A stretch of 64,000 bases of DNA from Coprococcus sp. Lineage in GTDB: Bacteria > Bacillota > Clostridia > Lachnospirales > Lachnospiraceae. The stretch's first letter is position 1. The number at the start of each line of letters is the position of its first letter. The stretch lies in assembly GCA_016297495.1 (NCBI GenBank), contig JAEDGN010000005.1, forward strand, positions 1 through 64,000. Direction: 5' to 3'. Positions 46,912 through 55,579 of the stretch are shown piece after piece. The notes under the pieces are model-generated. The model did no database searches, was not told the origin of the DNA, and was given only the letters and a program-made list of their open reading frames with translations. The position numbers and the translations under genes were made by a program.

Positions 46912-47283
46912 TTATTCTTCCTCCTTTCTGAGCTTCATCATGATTTCGTCAAGATTCAGCGTATGATATTCCCTGTAAAGACTGATCGTCAGAGCCATCA
47001 TCAGTGCACTGACACTAACAGATACAACGATACCTGTCAGGACGAGACCGGCCGGTATCGGATTAATATAATGTTCCGCATCAAGGATGCCGTCAACAAC
47101 AATCGGCGCTGTTCTTCCCTCAATATAACCTTTGGCTGCCAGGAAAAGATAAACTGCCGCATCCATAACATCCAGACCGATAATCTTTTTAATCAGATTC
47201 GGCTGGAGAAGTAAATTGGCCATACCGATCACAAACAGAATAACTGCCGCCACTTCTTCATAATTAGTCAGAAAAGAACCCAT
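46912..47283 (-). CDS. mnhC: MrpC/MnhC-like (NuoK-type) antiporter subunit
   Basis: 123 residues from MGSFLTNYEEVAAVILF with GGGAGG 8 bases upstream. Three membrane helices in the NuoK order: FVIGMANLLLQPNLIKKIIGLDVMDAAVYLF, then a loop with PIPAGLVLTGIVVSVSVSALMMAL (quoted in part). The conserved phrase LTGIVVxVSxxAL is typical of MrpC. It starts 1 base after the MnhB-type gene and its stop abuts the next start. Confidence 0.92.
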   Translation of the reverse strand: MGSFLTNYEEVAAVILFVIGMANLLLQPNLIKKIIGLDVMDAAVYLFLAAKGYIEGRTAPIVVDGILDAEHYINPIPAGLVLTGIVVSVSVSALMMALTISLYREYHTLNLDEIMMKLRKEEE

Positions 47284-47284
47284 C

Positions 47285-48259
47285 CTAAATACCTCCCTTT
47301 CTGAACAAAGTATAGAAAGAATACATCGTACAGGCAACGACAATACCCACACAAATATTCAGGTAGACAATCAGACCCGCACTGAGAATATTTCCAGGCG
47401 TACCCGGTGTAATCACACTGTGGAGATGATTGGCGCCCGTATAGAATGAATAGCTTTTTGCAAAACAATAAAAAGTCAGAGCGCATACAGTCAGTGTCTT
47501 AATAACCCGTTCATTCATAAAATGCCTCGTTTTTTCAAAACCGTAAGCAGTCAGATAAAGAATCAGACCGGAACCGATAATCGCACCGCCCGAAAAGCCG
47601 CCGCCCGGAGAAATATGACCATTCAACACCACATAAATACCGAATATAATAATCAATGGCACAAGAAAATCTGCCACCCGCTGAAGAATCATATCATTCT
47701 TCGGTTCGTAATGTCTGTCCTCCATATCTTCCCGCGCTCTTGAGTCAGGATTATCATCCTTGTCTACTCTGAGCAGAACCAGCACACAGCAGGAAGCAAC
47801 AAACAATACACAGGATTCGCCAAACGTATCGAAGGCACGATAATCAAGAATCATACCTGTAACAATATTGACAGCACCGGTCTCCTCCAGACCTTTCTCA
47901 ATATACCGCTCAGCCACCTCATTGTTCTCCGGCGCATTCGGATCACCGAACTGAGGAAGATAATTCACTGTCCACAAAAGCAGACAGATCATGAAAAGCG
48001 CGACAAGTACGCCCAGTATCCTGTAAAGTCCTGTAAAACGGCGAATATTTCTCGCTATGCCTTCTTCAAACATGCGTTCATTATAATTCTGAGTCTTGAC
48101 AATATGCAGATGGACATAATGAATTTTCTCATCTCCGAACACCTCTTTGTCCGGAGCATTCATCTCCAGCTGACCATCGATAGGATTATACTCTCCCTTC
48201 ACCCACTGGCTGAAATGATGCCAGAAGCTGTTTTCATAATTCGGATTCAGTTTACTCAT
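47285..48259 (-). CDS. fusion of MbhE-like and MrpB/MnhB-like antiporter domains
   Basis: 324 residues. A hydrophilic N-terminal segment of about 75 residues is followed by one membrane helix (ILGVLVALFMICLLLW), an MbhE-like part with GAVNIVTGMILDYRAFDTFGE (the MrpA C-terminal motif), and then an MnhB domain with DFLVPLIIIFGIYVVLNGH and SPGGGFSGGAIIGSG. In standard Mrp the MbhE part belongs to MrpA, so this domain joining is unusual. The N-terminal region has no family I recognise. Confidence 0.88.
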   Translation of the reverse strand: MSKLNPNYENSFWHHFSQWVKGEYNPIDGQLEMNAPDKEVFGDEKIHYVHLHIVKTQNYNERMFEEGIARNIRRFTGLYRILGVLVALFMICLLLWTVNYLPQFGDPNAPENNEVAERYIEKGLEETGAVNIVTGMILDYRAFDTFGESCVLFVASCCVLVLLRVDKDDNPDSRAREDMEDRHYEPKNDMILQRVADFLVPLIIIFGIYVVLNGHISPGGGFSGGAIIGSGLILYLTAYGFEKTRHFMNERVIKTLTVCALTFYCFAKSYSFYTGANHLHSVITPGTPGNILSAGLIVYLNICVGIVVACTMYSFYTLFRKGGI

Positions 48260-48515
48260 CTTTATCCTCCTCTGCCGTTGTGTGAATAGACCTGATTTTC
48301 TTCAGAGTGACAAAGAAAAGAATACTCGTCACACCGGCGCCTACAGCCGCTTCCGTAATGGCAAGATCCGGGGATTCAAGAATCAGCCAGACAATGGCCA
48401 TAATCAGGCTGAAAGCCATATAAATGACAATCGAGACCAGCAGATTTCTTGAAAAACTGACCGCAATCGCACAGATTATAAGAAATATCAGTAAAATAAT
48501 TCTAAGATTGGTCAT
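48252..48515 (-). CDS. MbhD-like antiporter subunit
   Basis: 87 residues, three membrane helices, with the signature ESPDLAITEAAVGAG that marks the MbhD (DUF4040) part normally fused inside MrpA. Here it is a separate gene that overlaps the next one by 8 bases and the MrpG gene by 4. The acidic tail (TAEEDKDE) is extra. Confidence 0.92.
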   Translation of the reverse strand: MTNLRIILLIFLIICAIAVSFSRNLLVSIVIYMAFSLIMAIVWLILESPDLAITEAAVGAGVTSILFFVTLKKIRSIHTTAEEDKDE

Positions 48516-48847
48516 TTCTTCGGCACCTCACATTCCTCCTCCAGACATTCATTGGTTGATGCTTCCAGTTTTGCAAGCAGATGACTGCAGACCGGTGAAG
48601 CAAACCAGAACAGGACAAGTACTGTCAGCAGCTTCAAAGACGCATAGGAAAATCCGAAAATAACAATCAATCCAATGATTATCATAAAAATACCAAGAGA
48701 ATCTCCCATAGCTGCAGCATGCATGCGATTAAGCACATAATTCAGCTTAAAAACACCAAAGGTCTGTATGGCCATGATCAGAATACCAATCATGATCAAA
48801 ACCGCAGCAATTATAAAACGAACCAGACTAATATTCACTCTGTTCAT
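48512..48847 (-). CDS. mnhG: MrpG/MnhG antiporter subunit
   Basis: About 111 residues, three membrane helices, with the family phrase GVFKLNYVLNRMHAAAMGDSLGIF. The ATG at 48847 has GGAGG touching it, while a GTG three codons later (48838) has ideal spacing and may be the real start. The Cys-containing C-terminal tail (NECLEEECEVPKK) is longer than usual. It overlaps the MrpF gene. Confidence 0.88.
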   Translation of the reverse strand: MNRVNISLVRFIIAAVLIMIGILIMAIQTFGVFKLNYVLNRMHAAAMGDSLGIFMIIIGLIVIFGFSYASLKLLTVLVLFWFASPVCSHLLAKLEASTNECLEEECEVPKK

Positions 48848-49154
48848 CCTCCTTCCCGGCATTCTTCTGTTCATCCTTCTTCTCGTTGTAAATGCCGATA
48901 TAGATTTTCGTCAAAACAATGACGGCTACAAAGCTCATAACCGCATAGATCACACAGATATCAATAATGCTGCTCTCATTCAGATAAACTGCAAGAAGCG
49001 CGATAATCGCAATCGTCATGGTACCGATCATATTCGTTCCCACAATACGATCCGCCAGTTTTGGCCCTTTAATGGTTCTGATCAGGCAAAAGAAAGCCAG
49101 TACCGTCAAAATAATAATACAAATCAGAAAAAAAGACTTAAAATCCGAATTCAT
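48828..49154 (-). CDS. mnhF: MrpF/MnhF antiporter subunit
   Basis: 108 residues, three membrane helices with the family motif GPKLADRIVGTNMIGTMTI and DICVIYAVMSFVAVIVL. The C-terminal tail is strongly charged (EKKDEQKNAGKEDEQ). It follows mrpE by 1 base and overlaps mrpG. Confidence 0.93.
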   Translation of the reverse strand: MNSDFKSFFLICIIILTVLAFFCLIRTIKGPKLADRIVGTNMIGTMTIAIIALLAVYLNESSIIDICVIYAVMSFVAVIVLTKIYIGIYNEKKDEQKNAGKEDEQSEY

Positions 49155-49155
49155 A

Positions 49156-49614
49156 TCAGCCCTCCAGTTTCTTCAGCATTGTTACAAATATGGAAGACTC
49201 TATCCCTTCTCCCATGGTCTTATCAAAACAATGGACATAATATTCGCCATCCTTCATATCTACCGTAATGGTACCCGGCGTCAATGTGATAGAATTCGCC
49301 AGAAGTACCTGTGCCACATGGCTCTTCAAATCCACATGAAAACGGATCAGCGCCGGCTCCGGCAAAATTCTCGGAGACATAATGTACTGAATCATAACAA
49401 GATTAGCCTTAATGATTTCATTGACAAGAATAAAACAATAGGCAATAATCAGCGGCAGCTTCCGCAGAATCATCATATCCTTCCTGAAGCTGTAATCCAT
49501 GAATCTGCAGATAAAAGCATACATGGCGGCAGCAATGACCACACCGAATACAGTAATCTCAACTGTGATGCGCCCATTTAACATGACCCAGAATAAAAAG
49601 AATAATACAAACAT
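49156..49614 (-). CDS. mnhE: MrpE/MnhE antiporter subunit
   Basis: 152 residues from MFVLFFLFWVMLNG; GGAAGAGG lies 6 bases before this ATG. Membrane helices at the N-terminus are followed by a cytoplasmic domain with the family motif LANSITLTPGTITVD. First gene of the operon, with its own promoter at 49648-49677. Confidence 0.93.
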   Translation of the reverse strand: MFVLFFLFWVMLNGRITVEITVFGVVIAAAMYAFICRFMDYSFRKDMMILRKLPLIIAYCFILVNEIIKANLVMIQYIMSPRILPEPALIRFHVDLKSHVAQVLLANSITLTPGTITVDMKDGEYYVHCFDKTMGEGIESSIFVTMLKKLEG

Positions 49615-49647
49615 AGGCAACCTCTTCCCGTACTTTTTTATGCAATA

Positions 49648-49677
49648 ATTATAACATATACCCCATTTTATTGTCTA
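49648..49677 (-). promoter_or_regulatory. promoter of the Mrp/Mbh-like operon
   Basis: Minus strand: TAGACA (49672-49677), 18 bases, TATAAT (49648-49653), about 30 bases before the mrpE start. The rest of the 340-base gap holds A/T-rich DNA and the bidirectional terminator at 49820-49862. Confidence 0.65.
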
Positions 49678-49819
49678 TATAGATTAAATTTCACAAAACA
49701 TATTTGCGTTTTTAATAATTTCCCTTTCTATTGTTATGTAATTAACATTTTTTATCTAAAAAATTATCATAATACAATCATTAATCCTTGAATTATGTAA
49801 GCTCGTTACCTATATCAGC

Positions 49820-49862
49820 AAAAAAATGCCAGAACGTGCACTCACATTCTGACATTTTTTTA
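49820..49862. terminator. bidirectional terminator after the citrate synthase locus
   Basis: AATGCCAGAACGT (49825-49837) and ACATTCTGACATT (49844-49856) form a 13-pair stem with G-T pairs, flanked by A and T runs on both sides. It would end minus-strand transcription coming from the citrate synthase locus. Confidence 0.8.
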
Positions 49863-49953
49863 ACATATTATTTTTTCTGTTTCTTCTTATTAATAGAGTA
49901 AGGTTATTTATTTTTTTGTACAGTTTTTACTTCATCGGAAGAATTGCACAAAA

Positions 49954-51226
49954 TTAAATACATTCTTTTTTCTTCTCAATTCTTCGGTGATTTCCCCCGC
50001 AAATTTCATGACCGCTTCTCTTCTCAAGGGTCTGATATACTTTCTTTTCTGCGACACTTTTATAGGCCGGTCGGATGATTTTATCCGCATTCACCAGTTC
50101 TTCCATTCGATGAGCACTCCAACCCACGATTCTCGCCATTGCAAAAATCGGTGTATACAATTCCAGCGGAATATCCAGCATACTGTAAACAAAACCACTG
50201 TAAAAGTCCACATTGGCACTGACACCTTTGTAAATCTTACGCTTCCGGGCAATCACCTCGGGAGCAAGCCGTTCAATCATGGCATAAAGATTGAAGTCAT
50301 CCATACGGCCTTTTTCTTCCGCCAGGCTTTGAACGAAATGCTTGAATATCATGGCCCTTGGATCAGACAATGAGTAAACCGCATGTCCCATGCCGTAAAT
50401 AAGACCTTTCTGATCAAATGCCTTTTTATCTACCAGCTTCTCCAGATAGTCTTTTACTGCATCTTCATCTGAAATATCCGTCACATTCTTTTTCAGATCC
50501 TCCATCATCTCCATGACTTTAATATTGGCACCGCCATGCTTTGGTCCCTTCAGAGAAGCCAGCGCTGCCGCTACCACAGAATAAGTATCTGAACCCGAGG
50601 AAGTCACCACATGGGTGGTAAAACTGGAATTATTGCCCCCGCCGTGTTCCATATGAAGTATCAATGCTACATCCAGCACCCGTGCTTCCAGCTGCGTATA
50701 CTTTTTATCCGGCCGCAGCATCATCAGTATATTCTCCGAGGTTGACAATTCAGGGGAAGGTCTGTGGATATACATACTCTCCTCCCGTTCATAGTGATTA
50801 TAAGCATGATATCCATAGACAGCCATCATAGGCAATTCACTAATAAGCATCATACATTGTCTGAGTACATTTGAATAGCTCAGATCATTGACACGGCTGT
50901 CGTAGGAAGCCAGTGTCAGTACGCTTTTCATCAACGAATTCATAATATCTCTGCTCCCTGACAGCTCTCAGCACCAGTTCTCTGACATCATATCCTCTAT
51001 AAAATAATCGGCCATCACAGGGCACTTTTTTTCCGTCTGTCATATTAAAGGCTTCTATTGTGGAAATTGTAGTCAATCCTGCCACAACCCCATTACCATT
51101 CTTATCTCTCAGTCCCCGCTTCACATTGTATTCGTCGTATAATTCCGGATCAATGGCATCTTTTTCCTCATATAATGCAGCATGTTCATCCAGAAAATCA
51201 AAAAGCAAATGCTTCATATCACTCAT
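49954..51226 (-). pseudogene. citrate synthase, disrupted by internal deletion and frameshift
   Basis: Two minus-strand frames make one broken gene. The first (51226 to 50885, 113 residues) has the normal start MSDMKHLLFDFLDEH and GLTTISTIEAFNMTDGKKVPCDGRLFYRGYDVREL (quoted in part). The second (50943 to 49954, 329 residues) resumes at RDIMNSLMKSVLTLASYD and keeps the catalytic residues: His in GPKHGGANIK, His in GMGHAVY and Asp in VDFYSGF. Compared with the family, roughly 50-60 residues between YDVRELV and RDIMNSL are missing, and the frame changes at the join near 50955. The last 20 codons (from about YQTLEKRSG) also look unlike the family and may follow a second shift. Few other lesions are visible, so the damage seems recent. 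Confidence 0.85.
50885..51226 (-). pseudogene. citrate synthase N-terminal fragment
   Basis: The 113-residue start of the disrupted citrate synthase; residues 1-87 match the family, and the last 20 or so (REQRYYEFVDEK onwards) are read in the wrong frame. GGAGAG precedes its ATG. Confidence 0.75.
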
Positions 51227-51356
51227 AGGCTTCTCTCCTTCCAGATTTTATGTTATCTTTCATAAATATTTTTATAATTATAGTTCATCATAGATGAAAG
51301 TCAACAGCATGCCCATTTTCTTTATTATCTTTCATTTTTTCTTTTTATATGTTTTA

Positions 51357-51576
51357 CTAAAATTTAATGACAATAATAAAAAAGCACAAAAAAAACACTT
51401 CATTAATCTGCGCCCATAAAGCAGAATAACAAAATGTTTCTTCTGTGAATATGATCAGAATCCCATAAGATACTTTATCTTCATCCATTGTAAGTGGTAG
51501 GGTCAAGGAGGAAGAAGCTTCTTGCACATTCCCAATTATATTCAATCTTTGGAATCATCTCCGCTGGTAAATCCGG
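51357..51576 (-). pseudogene. possible remnant of a GAF-domain protein
   Basis: One minus-strand frame reads EASSSLTLPLTMDEDKVSY then GILIIFTEETF, which resembles the end of a GAF domain (small residues, LPL, a polar turn, YGxLxIF). Just upstream in another frame is PKIEYNWECAR, which would fit the conserved Trp segment before it, implying a frameshift near 51520. No start, ribosome binding site or continuation is visible. Could be coincidence. Confidence 0.3.
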
Positions 51577-51747
51577 AAATTATTCCCATACGGTTTCCGT
51601 TCTATCTGACCGTATGACACACATTTCTGTGCCGTAATCCGACAAACTATTCCTTTGTCAAATCACGGTGTTATTTTACCCAATTTATCTCTATTATAAA
51701 ATGAAATCAAATAGATATATCTTGCATCTTTTTTTGTCATTTCTATT

Positions 51748-51776
51748 CAAAATTGAATCAATTAAAGTCAATTTTG
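51748..51776. repeat. 9-bp inverted repeat abutting a promoter, candidate operator
   Basis: CAAAATTGA (51748-51756) and TCAATTTTG (51768-51776) are exact reverse complements with an 11-base spacer, ending directly before the -35 element at 51777. Placement suits binding by the HTH protein encoded downstream. Confidence 0.5.
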
Positions 51777-51805
51777 TTGTCAAGTCAGAAATCAAATGAT
51801 ATACT
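51777..51805 (+). promoter_or_regulatory. sigma-A promoter of the HTH gene
   Basis: TTGTCA (51777-51782), 17 bases, TATACT (51800-51805), about 33 bases before the ATG; AAGGAGGG is the ribosome binding site. Confidence 0.7.
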
Positions 51806-51838
51806 TATTATTGAAAGATATTATAAGGAGGGAACTCA

Positions 51839-53314
51839 ATGAATGCCTATGGTTTTTTGTTAAAAAAACTGATTCGTTTCACCAATATCAAATTGACCAA
51901 TCTGGCTGAAATTGTGGGATATGATACATCTTATATCAGTAAATGGTGTAATAAAGACAAACTTCCTGCAGCCAAAGCCGCCTCCTCTGTCAACAAATGT
52001 CTTGCTGATGTCTTTGCCGGAGAAATCTTTGCCCAGGGTGAAGAAGCACTTTTTGCCAGAGATTTTAAAATAGAAGAACCCATAGATGAAGAACAATTGG
52101 CAGACTTTATTCTCCAGATATTAAAAGCAGCATACAAAGAGTCTTACGACAATACCACAGACACCACACGCGCTGTCGCCTCATCACAACATCGTCTTCT
52201 CCTATGGGAGCCTGATATCAAGGCTTTTTTTAAAACAGAACTGCCTCAGCTGGTCAGACAAATGGGTGAAAGCTGCCATATCCTCTGCACCATGGATATC
52301 TGCAGTTTTCTTCCAAATCTCAGCTTTGAATACCAATGCATGGACTTGCCGGATATCCCAATCTATATTCAAATGGGCATCAATTTACACCAGTGTGAAA
52401 AACAGATGGACTATATTTTTCAATTATACTATCTCCTCAATCATTATCATTATATCAATTTTGATTTCTATGATAATCACACCATCAATCTGATGAACAT
52501 GCTTGTCATCAAAGACTGTATGGCCATTCAGTGTTCCCTGGATAAAGACCATAGTATCAGCGTAGTTTCCATTATTACAGATATCACCCAGGTAAATGAA
52601 ATATATGAAAAAATAGCGCCTGAATTTACACCGAACACTCTTCTGATCCACTCCGCCAATTCAGAAGAACTATTTTACAATGGTTACAGAACGGAATTCT
52701 ATGCCCACAACAATTTTCAGATACTGCTGACCCATGGATTTGAATTTCTTCTGCCTCCTGAAATGAACTCAAGACTGAATCAGTCCGCCAGGGAACAGGG
52801 ATTCAGCGAAAATATGGGACATCTGATTACCCATCTGGGCATTACCTGGGAAGAGATTTTCGAAAAAGGGTGTATTGAATTCTATTTGCTCAAAACAAGC
52901 CTTATGCAGTATATATCAGATGGCACTATCTATTTTACAGATATCGTTTACCATATGTCGAAGGATGAACGCAAAAGCCATCTGAAACATGTCATTGAAC
53001 TGATCCAGAAAAATCCGAATATCCGTTTTTACATCATCGATGACGAATTTGTTCCTAACTCAGCCGATCTGTTCCGAATGTCCGTTTACAACAATAAAAA
53101 GAAGCTGTTCCTGAAGAACACCGGGCATCACAGCAACCCGCACAGCCCTGCTTTTTATACAATTCAGAATAATATTCTTATTCGGGATATCAGTCAATAT
53201 TTTGAAAAAATTCAGACTTCACCACTCTGCAATATTTATGAAAAGGATGATATCCTCAGATTCAACGAAAAATATGGCACACTCATCGAAAGAATGCTGT
53301 CTGTCAGCGAATAA
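51839..53314 (+). CDS. HTH-domain protein with a large C-terminal region of unknown function
   Basis: 491 residues. The N-terminal 60 residues look like an XRE-type helix-turn-helix (LTNLAEIVGYDTSYISKWCN, then KLPAAKAASSVNKCL). The remaining 430 residues are soluble, mixed alpha/beta, aromatic-rich, with no enzyme motif I recognise; stretches such as LKHVIELIQKNPNIRFYIIDDEFVP and YNNKKKLFLKNT suggest a ligand-sensing fold resembling regulators that read a response from surface signals, but that is conjecture. It has its own promoter beside a dyad, suggesting self-control, and is convergent with ppk. Confidence 0.8.
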   Translation: MNAYGFLLKKLIRFTNIKLTNLAEIVGYDTSYISKWCNKDKLPAAKAASSVNKCLADVFAGEIFAQGEEALFARDFKIEEPIDEEQLADFILQILKAAYKESYDNTTDTTRAVASSQHRLLLWEPDIKAFFKTELPQLVRQMGESCHILCTMDICSFLPNLSFEYQCMDLPDIPIYIQMGINLHQCEKQMDYIFQLYYLLNHYHYINFDFYDNHTINLMNMLVIKDCMAIQCSLDKDHSISVVSIITDITQVNEIYEKIAPEFTPNTLLIHSANSEELFYNGYRTEFYAHNNFQILLTHGFEFLLPPEMNSRLNQSAREQGFSENMGHLITHLGITWEEIFEKGCIEFYLLKTSLMQYISDGTIYFTDIVYHMSKDERKSHLKHVIELIQKNPNIRFYIIDDEFVPNSADLFRMSVYNNKKKLFLKNTGHHSNPHSPAFYTIQNNILIRDISQYFEKIQTSPLCNIYEKDDILRFNEKYGTLIERMLSVSE

Positions 53315-53341
53315 ACCTTACGCTGCTTCAGGCAGTATATC

Positions 53342-53403
53342 ATAGATAAGAAGTCCCCCTAAACATGCTCATCGCAAATCGTTTATGAGGACTTCTTATC
53401 TAT
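53342..53403. terminator. long hairpin between the HTH gene and ppk
   Basis: ATAGATAAGAAGTCC (53342-53356) and GGACTTCTTATCTAT (53389-53403) are exact reverse complements, with a smaller TAAAC/GTTTA pair in the loop. It lies between convergent genes, so it most likely ends both, although no T run follows on either strand. Confidence 0.55.
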
Positions 53404-53443
53404 TTACTTCTCTTCAGCAGCTTTTATACCGAACGCGCGGCAG

Positions 53444-55573
53444 TTATTCTACATGGTAGAGTGGTTCGAATACGCGGCGTACTTCCTGGTGCTCTTCTTC
53501 CGGCCCTCTGGCTTCGCTGATTGCTTTCTGACAGAAATATTCCTGGGAATTGAGGAGAACTTTCCCCCTCTTGTCTATTTTTGTGTAACTGCCGTCCGGC
53601 TGAAGGATATGGGCTTTGACATTATCTGCCAGCTGAGCGCTGAGAATATGTTTGACTTCCTTTTTGCATTCTTCATCTTCCACCGGGAACATGATTTCCA
53701 CACGTTTATCAAGATTTCTCGGCATCCAGTCCGCACTTCCCATATAGATATCTTCCCATCCGTCGTTGTAACAATAGAAGATTCTGCTATGTTCAAGAAA
53801 ATTACCTACGATCGAACGAACATGTATGTTTTCACTAAGTCCAGGTATGCCTGCCTTCAAACAGCAGATACCGCGGATGATCAGATCAATCTGAACACCG
53901 GCGCAGGAAGCTTCATACAAAGCTTCGATGATTCTGGCATCACAGAGTGAATTCATTTTAGCTACGATCCTTGCTGTCTTACCCGCTCTGGCATGCATCG
54001 TCTCCCGTTCAATGAGTTTCAGGAATTTATCTCTGAGCCAGATTGGCGCCACCACCAGTTTGTTCCAGTGCGGCGGCTCGGAATAGCCGGAAAGCATGTT
54101 AAATACTGCCGTAGCATCCTCACCGATTGGTCGGGAACAGGTCAGCAGACCCATATCCGTATAGAGTTTTGCCGTCTGGTCATTATAATTACCCGTTCCC
54201 AGATGCACATAACGGCGGATCCCATCTTCATCCCTTCGAACAACCAGTGTAATCTTGCTGTGGGTCTTCAGGCCCCTCAGACCGTAAATAACATGGCATC
54301 CTGCCTTTTCAAGCATCTTTGCCCAGATAATATTATTTTCCTCGTCAAAACGGGCTTTCAGTTCCACCAGTACCGTTACCTGCTTGCCATTTTCCGCAGC
54401 AGCTGCCAAAGATGCTATGATCGGTGAATTGCCGCTGACACGGTAAAGCGTCTGTTTAATTGCCAGTACATCCGGATCTTTTGATGCCTGCTTGACAAAC
54501 TCGATGACAGGGTCAAAGGTCTGATACGGATGATGCAGCAGAATATCCTTACGTCTGATCTGAGTGAAAATATCTTCTTCCATATTCATACCTTTGACAG
54601 GCTGCGGCTTGTACTTTTCATAGCGGAGATGATCAAATCCTTCAAAACTGCTTACCTTCATGAGGAAAGTCAGATCGAGAGGCCCTCCAATACGATAGAT
54701 AGCTTCTTCCGGTACATCCAGTTCTTTTTTGAGAATCTTCAGCAGCCTTTTATCCATGCTCTCCTCTGCCTCAAGACGGATCACCTCGCCCCACTGGCGC
54801 ATCTTCAGCTGTTTTTGTATCTCTTTTAACAGATCTGCCGCATCCTCCTCATCAATGGACAGATCCGCATTTCTCATGATACGATATGGATGCGCACAGA
54901 TAACTTCATAATTCAGGAAAAGTTTCTGAATATTTTTCTCTATAATCTGTTCCAGAAGAATGACCGTTGTATCCTCCTCATGATCGGACGGAATCATTAC
55001 CAGTCTTGGAAGTACATTCGGCACCTGCACCGTGGCAAAATCAAATTCCCCTTCCTGCTTCTCATCTCTGATCAATGCACCTATATTTAAAGTTTTATTC
55101 CGTATTAATGGAAATGGCCTTGAAGAATCCACAGCCATCGGTGTCAGTACCGGATAGACATCTCTCATAAAATAGTCATCGACAAATTCTGCCTGTTTCT
55201 GAGACAGATCTTCATACTGATCGATAATAATCATATGATTCTGTTTCAGCGCCGGCAGAAATGAACGATTATAAGTGCTGTACTGAACACTGACCAGTTC
55301 ATGGGTTTTCTCACTGATACGTACCAGCTGTTCCTGAGGCTTCATGCCTGCAATATCAGGCTTGGTATATCCCGCATGGACCATATCCTTCAGAGAAGCC
55401 ACACGGATCATGAAAAACTCATCCAGATTGGATGATGTGATACTTAAAAATTTTAACCTCTCAAAAAGGGGCAGACTTTTGTCCCTGGCTTCGCTTAATA
55501 CTCTATAATCGAACTCCAGCCAGCTCAGCTCACGATTTCTGAAGTTCTCAGGCTGATTGAATTGACTGCTCAT
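53444..55573 (-). CDS. ppk1: polyphosphate kinase 1
   Basis: Makes polyphosphate from ATP, reversibly. 709 residues, the standard length. N-terminal motif NRELSWLEFDYRVL, the HHPYQTFDPVIEFVKQA segment, ARFDEENNI, and the catalytic autophosphorylated His in KTHSKITLVVRR, with the second conserved His in EHSRIFYCYNDG. It is last in a series that begins with folate genes and directly follows the exopolyphosphatase-like gene by 6 bases. Confidence 0.97.
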   Translation of the reverse strand: MSSQFNQPENFRNRELSWLEFDYRVLSEARDKSLPLFERLKFLSITSSNLDEFFMIRVASLKDMVHAGYTKPDIAGMKPQEQLVRISEKTHELVSVQYSTYNRSFLPALKQNHMIIIDQYEDLSQKQAEFVDDYFMRDVYPVLTPMAVDSSRPFPLIRNKTLNIGALIRDEKQEGEFDFATVQVPNVLPRLVMIPSDHEEDTTVILLEQIIEKNIQKLFLNYEVICAHPYRIMRNADLSIDEEDAADLLKEIQKQLKMRQWGEVIRLEAEESMDKRLLKILKKELDVPEEAIYRIGGPLDLTFLMKVSSFEGFDHLRYEKYKPQPVKGMNMEEDIFTQIRRKDILLHHPYQTFDPVIEFVKQASKDPDVLAIKQTLYRVSGNSPIIASLAAAAENGKQVTVLVELKARFDEENNIIWAKMLEKAGCHVIYGLRGLKTHSKITLVVRRDEDGIRRYVHLGTGNYNDQTAKLYTDMGLLTCSRPIGEDATAVFNMLSGYSEPPHWNKLVVAPIWLRDKFLKLIERETMHARAGKTARIVAKMNSLCDARIIEALYEASCAGVQIDLIIRGICCLKAGIPGLSENIHVRSIVGNFLEHSRIFYCYNDGWEDIYMGSADWMPRNLDKRVEIMFPVEDEECKKEVKHILSAQLADNVKAHILQPDGSYTKIDKRGKVLLNSQEYFCQKAISEARGPEEEHQEVRRVFEPLYHVE

Positions 55574-55579
55574 TTCCCA

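Larger units (their letters stand above)
51227..51838. other. intergenic region with a possible gene remnant and a forward promoter
   Basis: A/T-rich 612-base gap. It contains the GAF-like remnant (51357-51576), the dyad and promoter of the HTH gene (51748-51805), and nothing else I can support. Confidence 0.5.
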
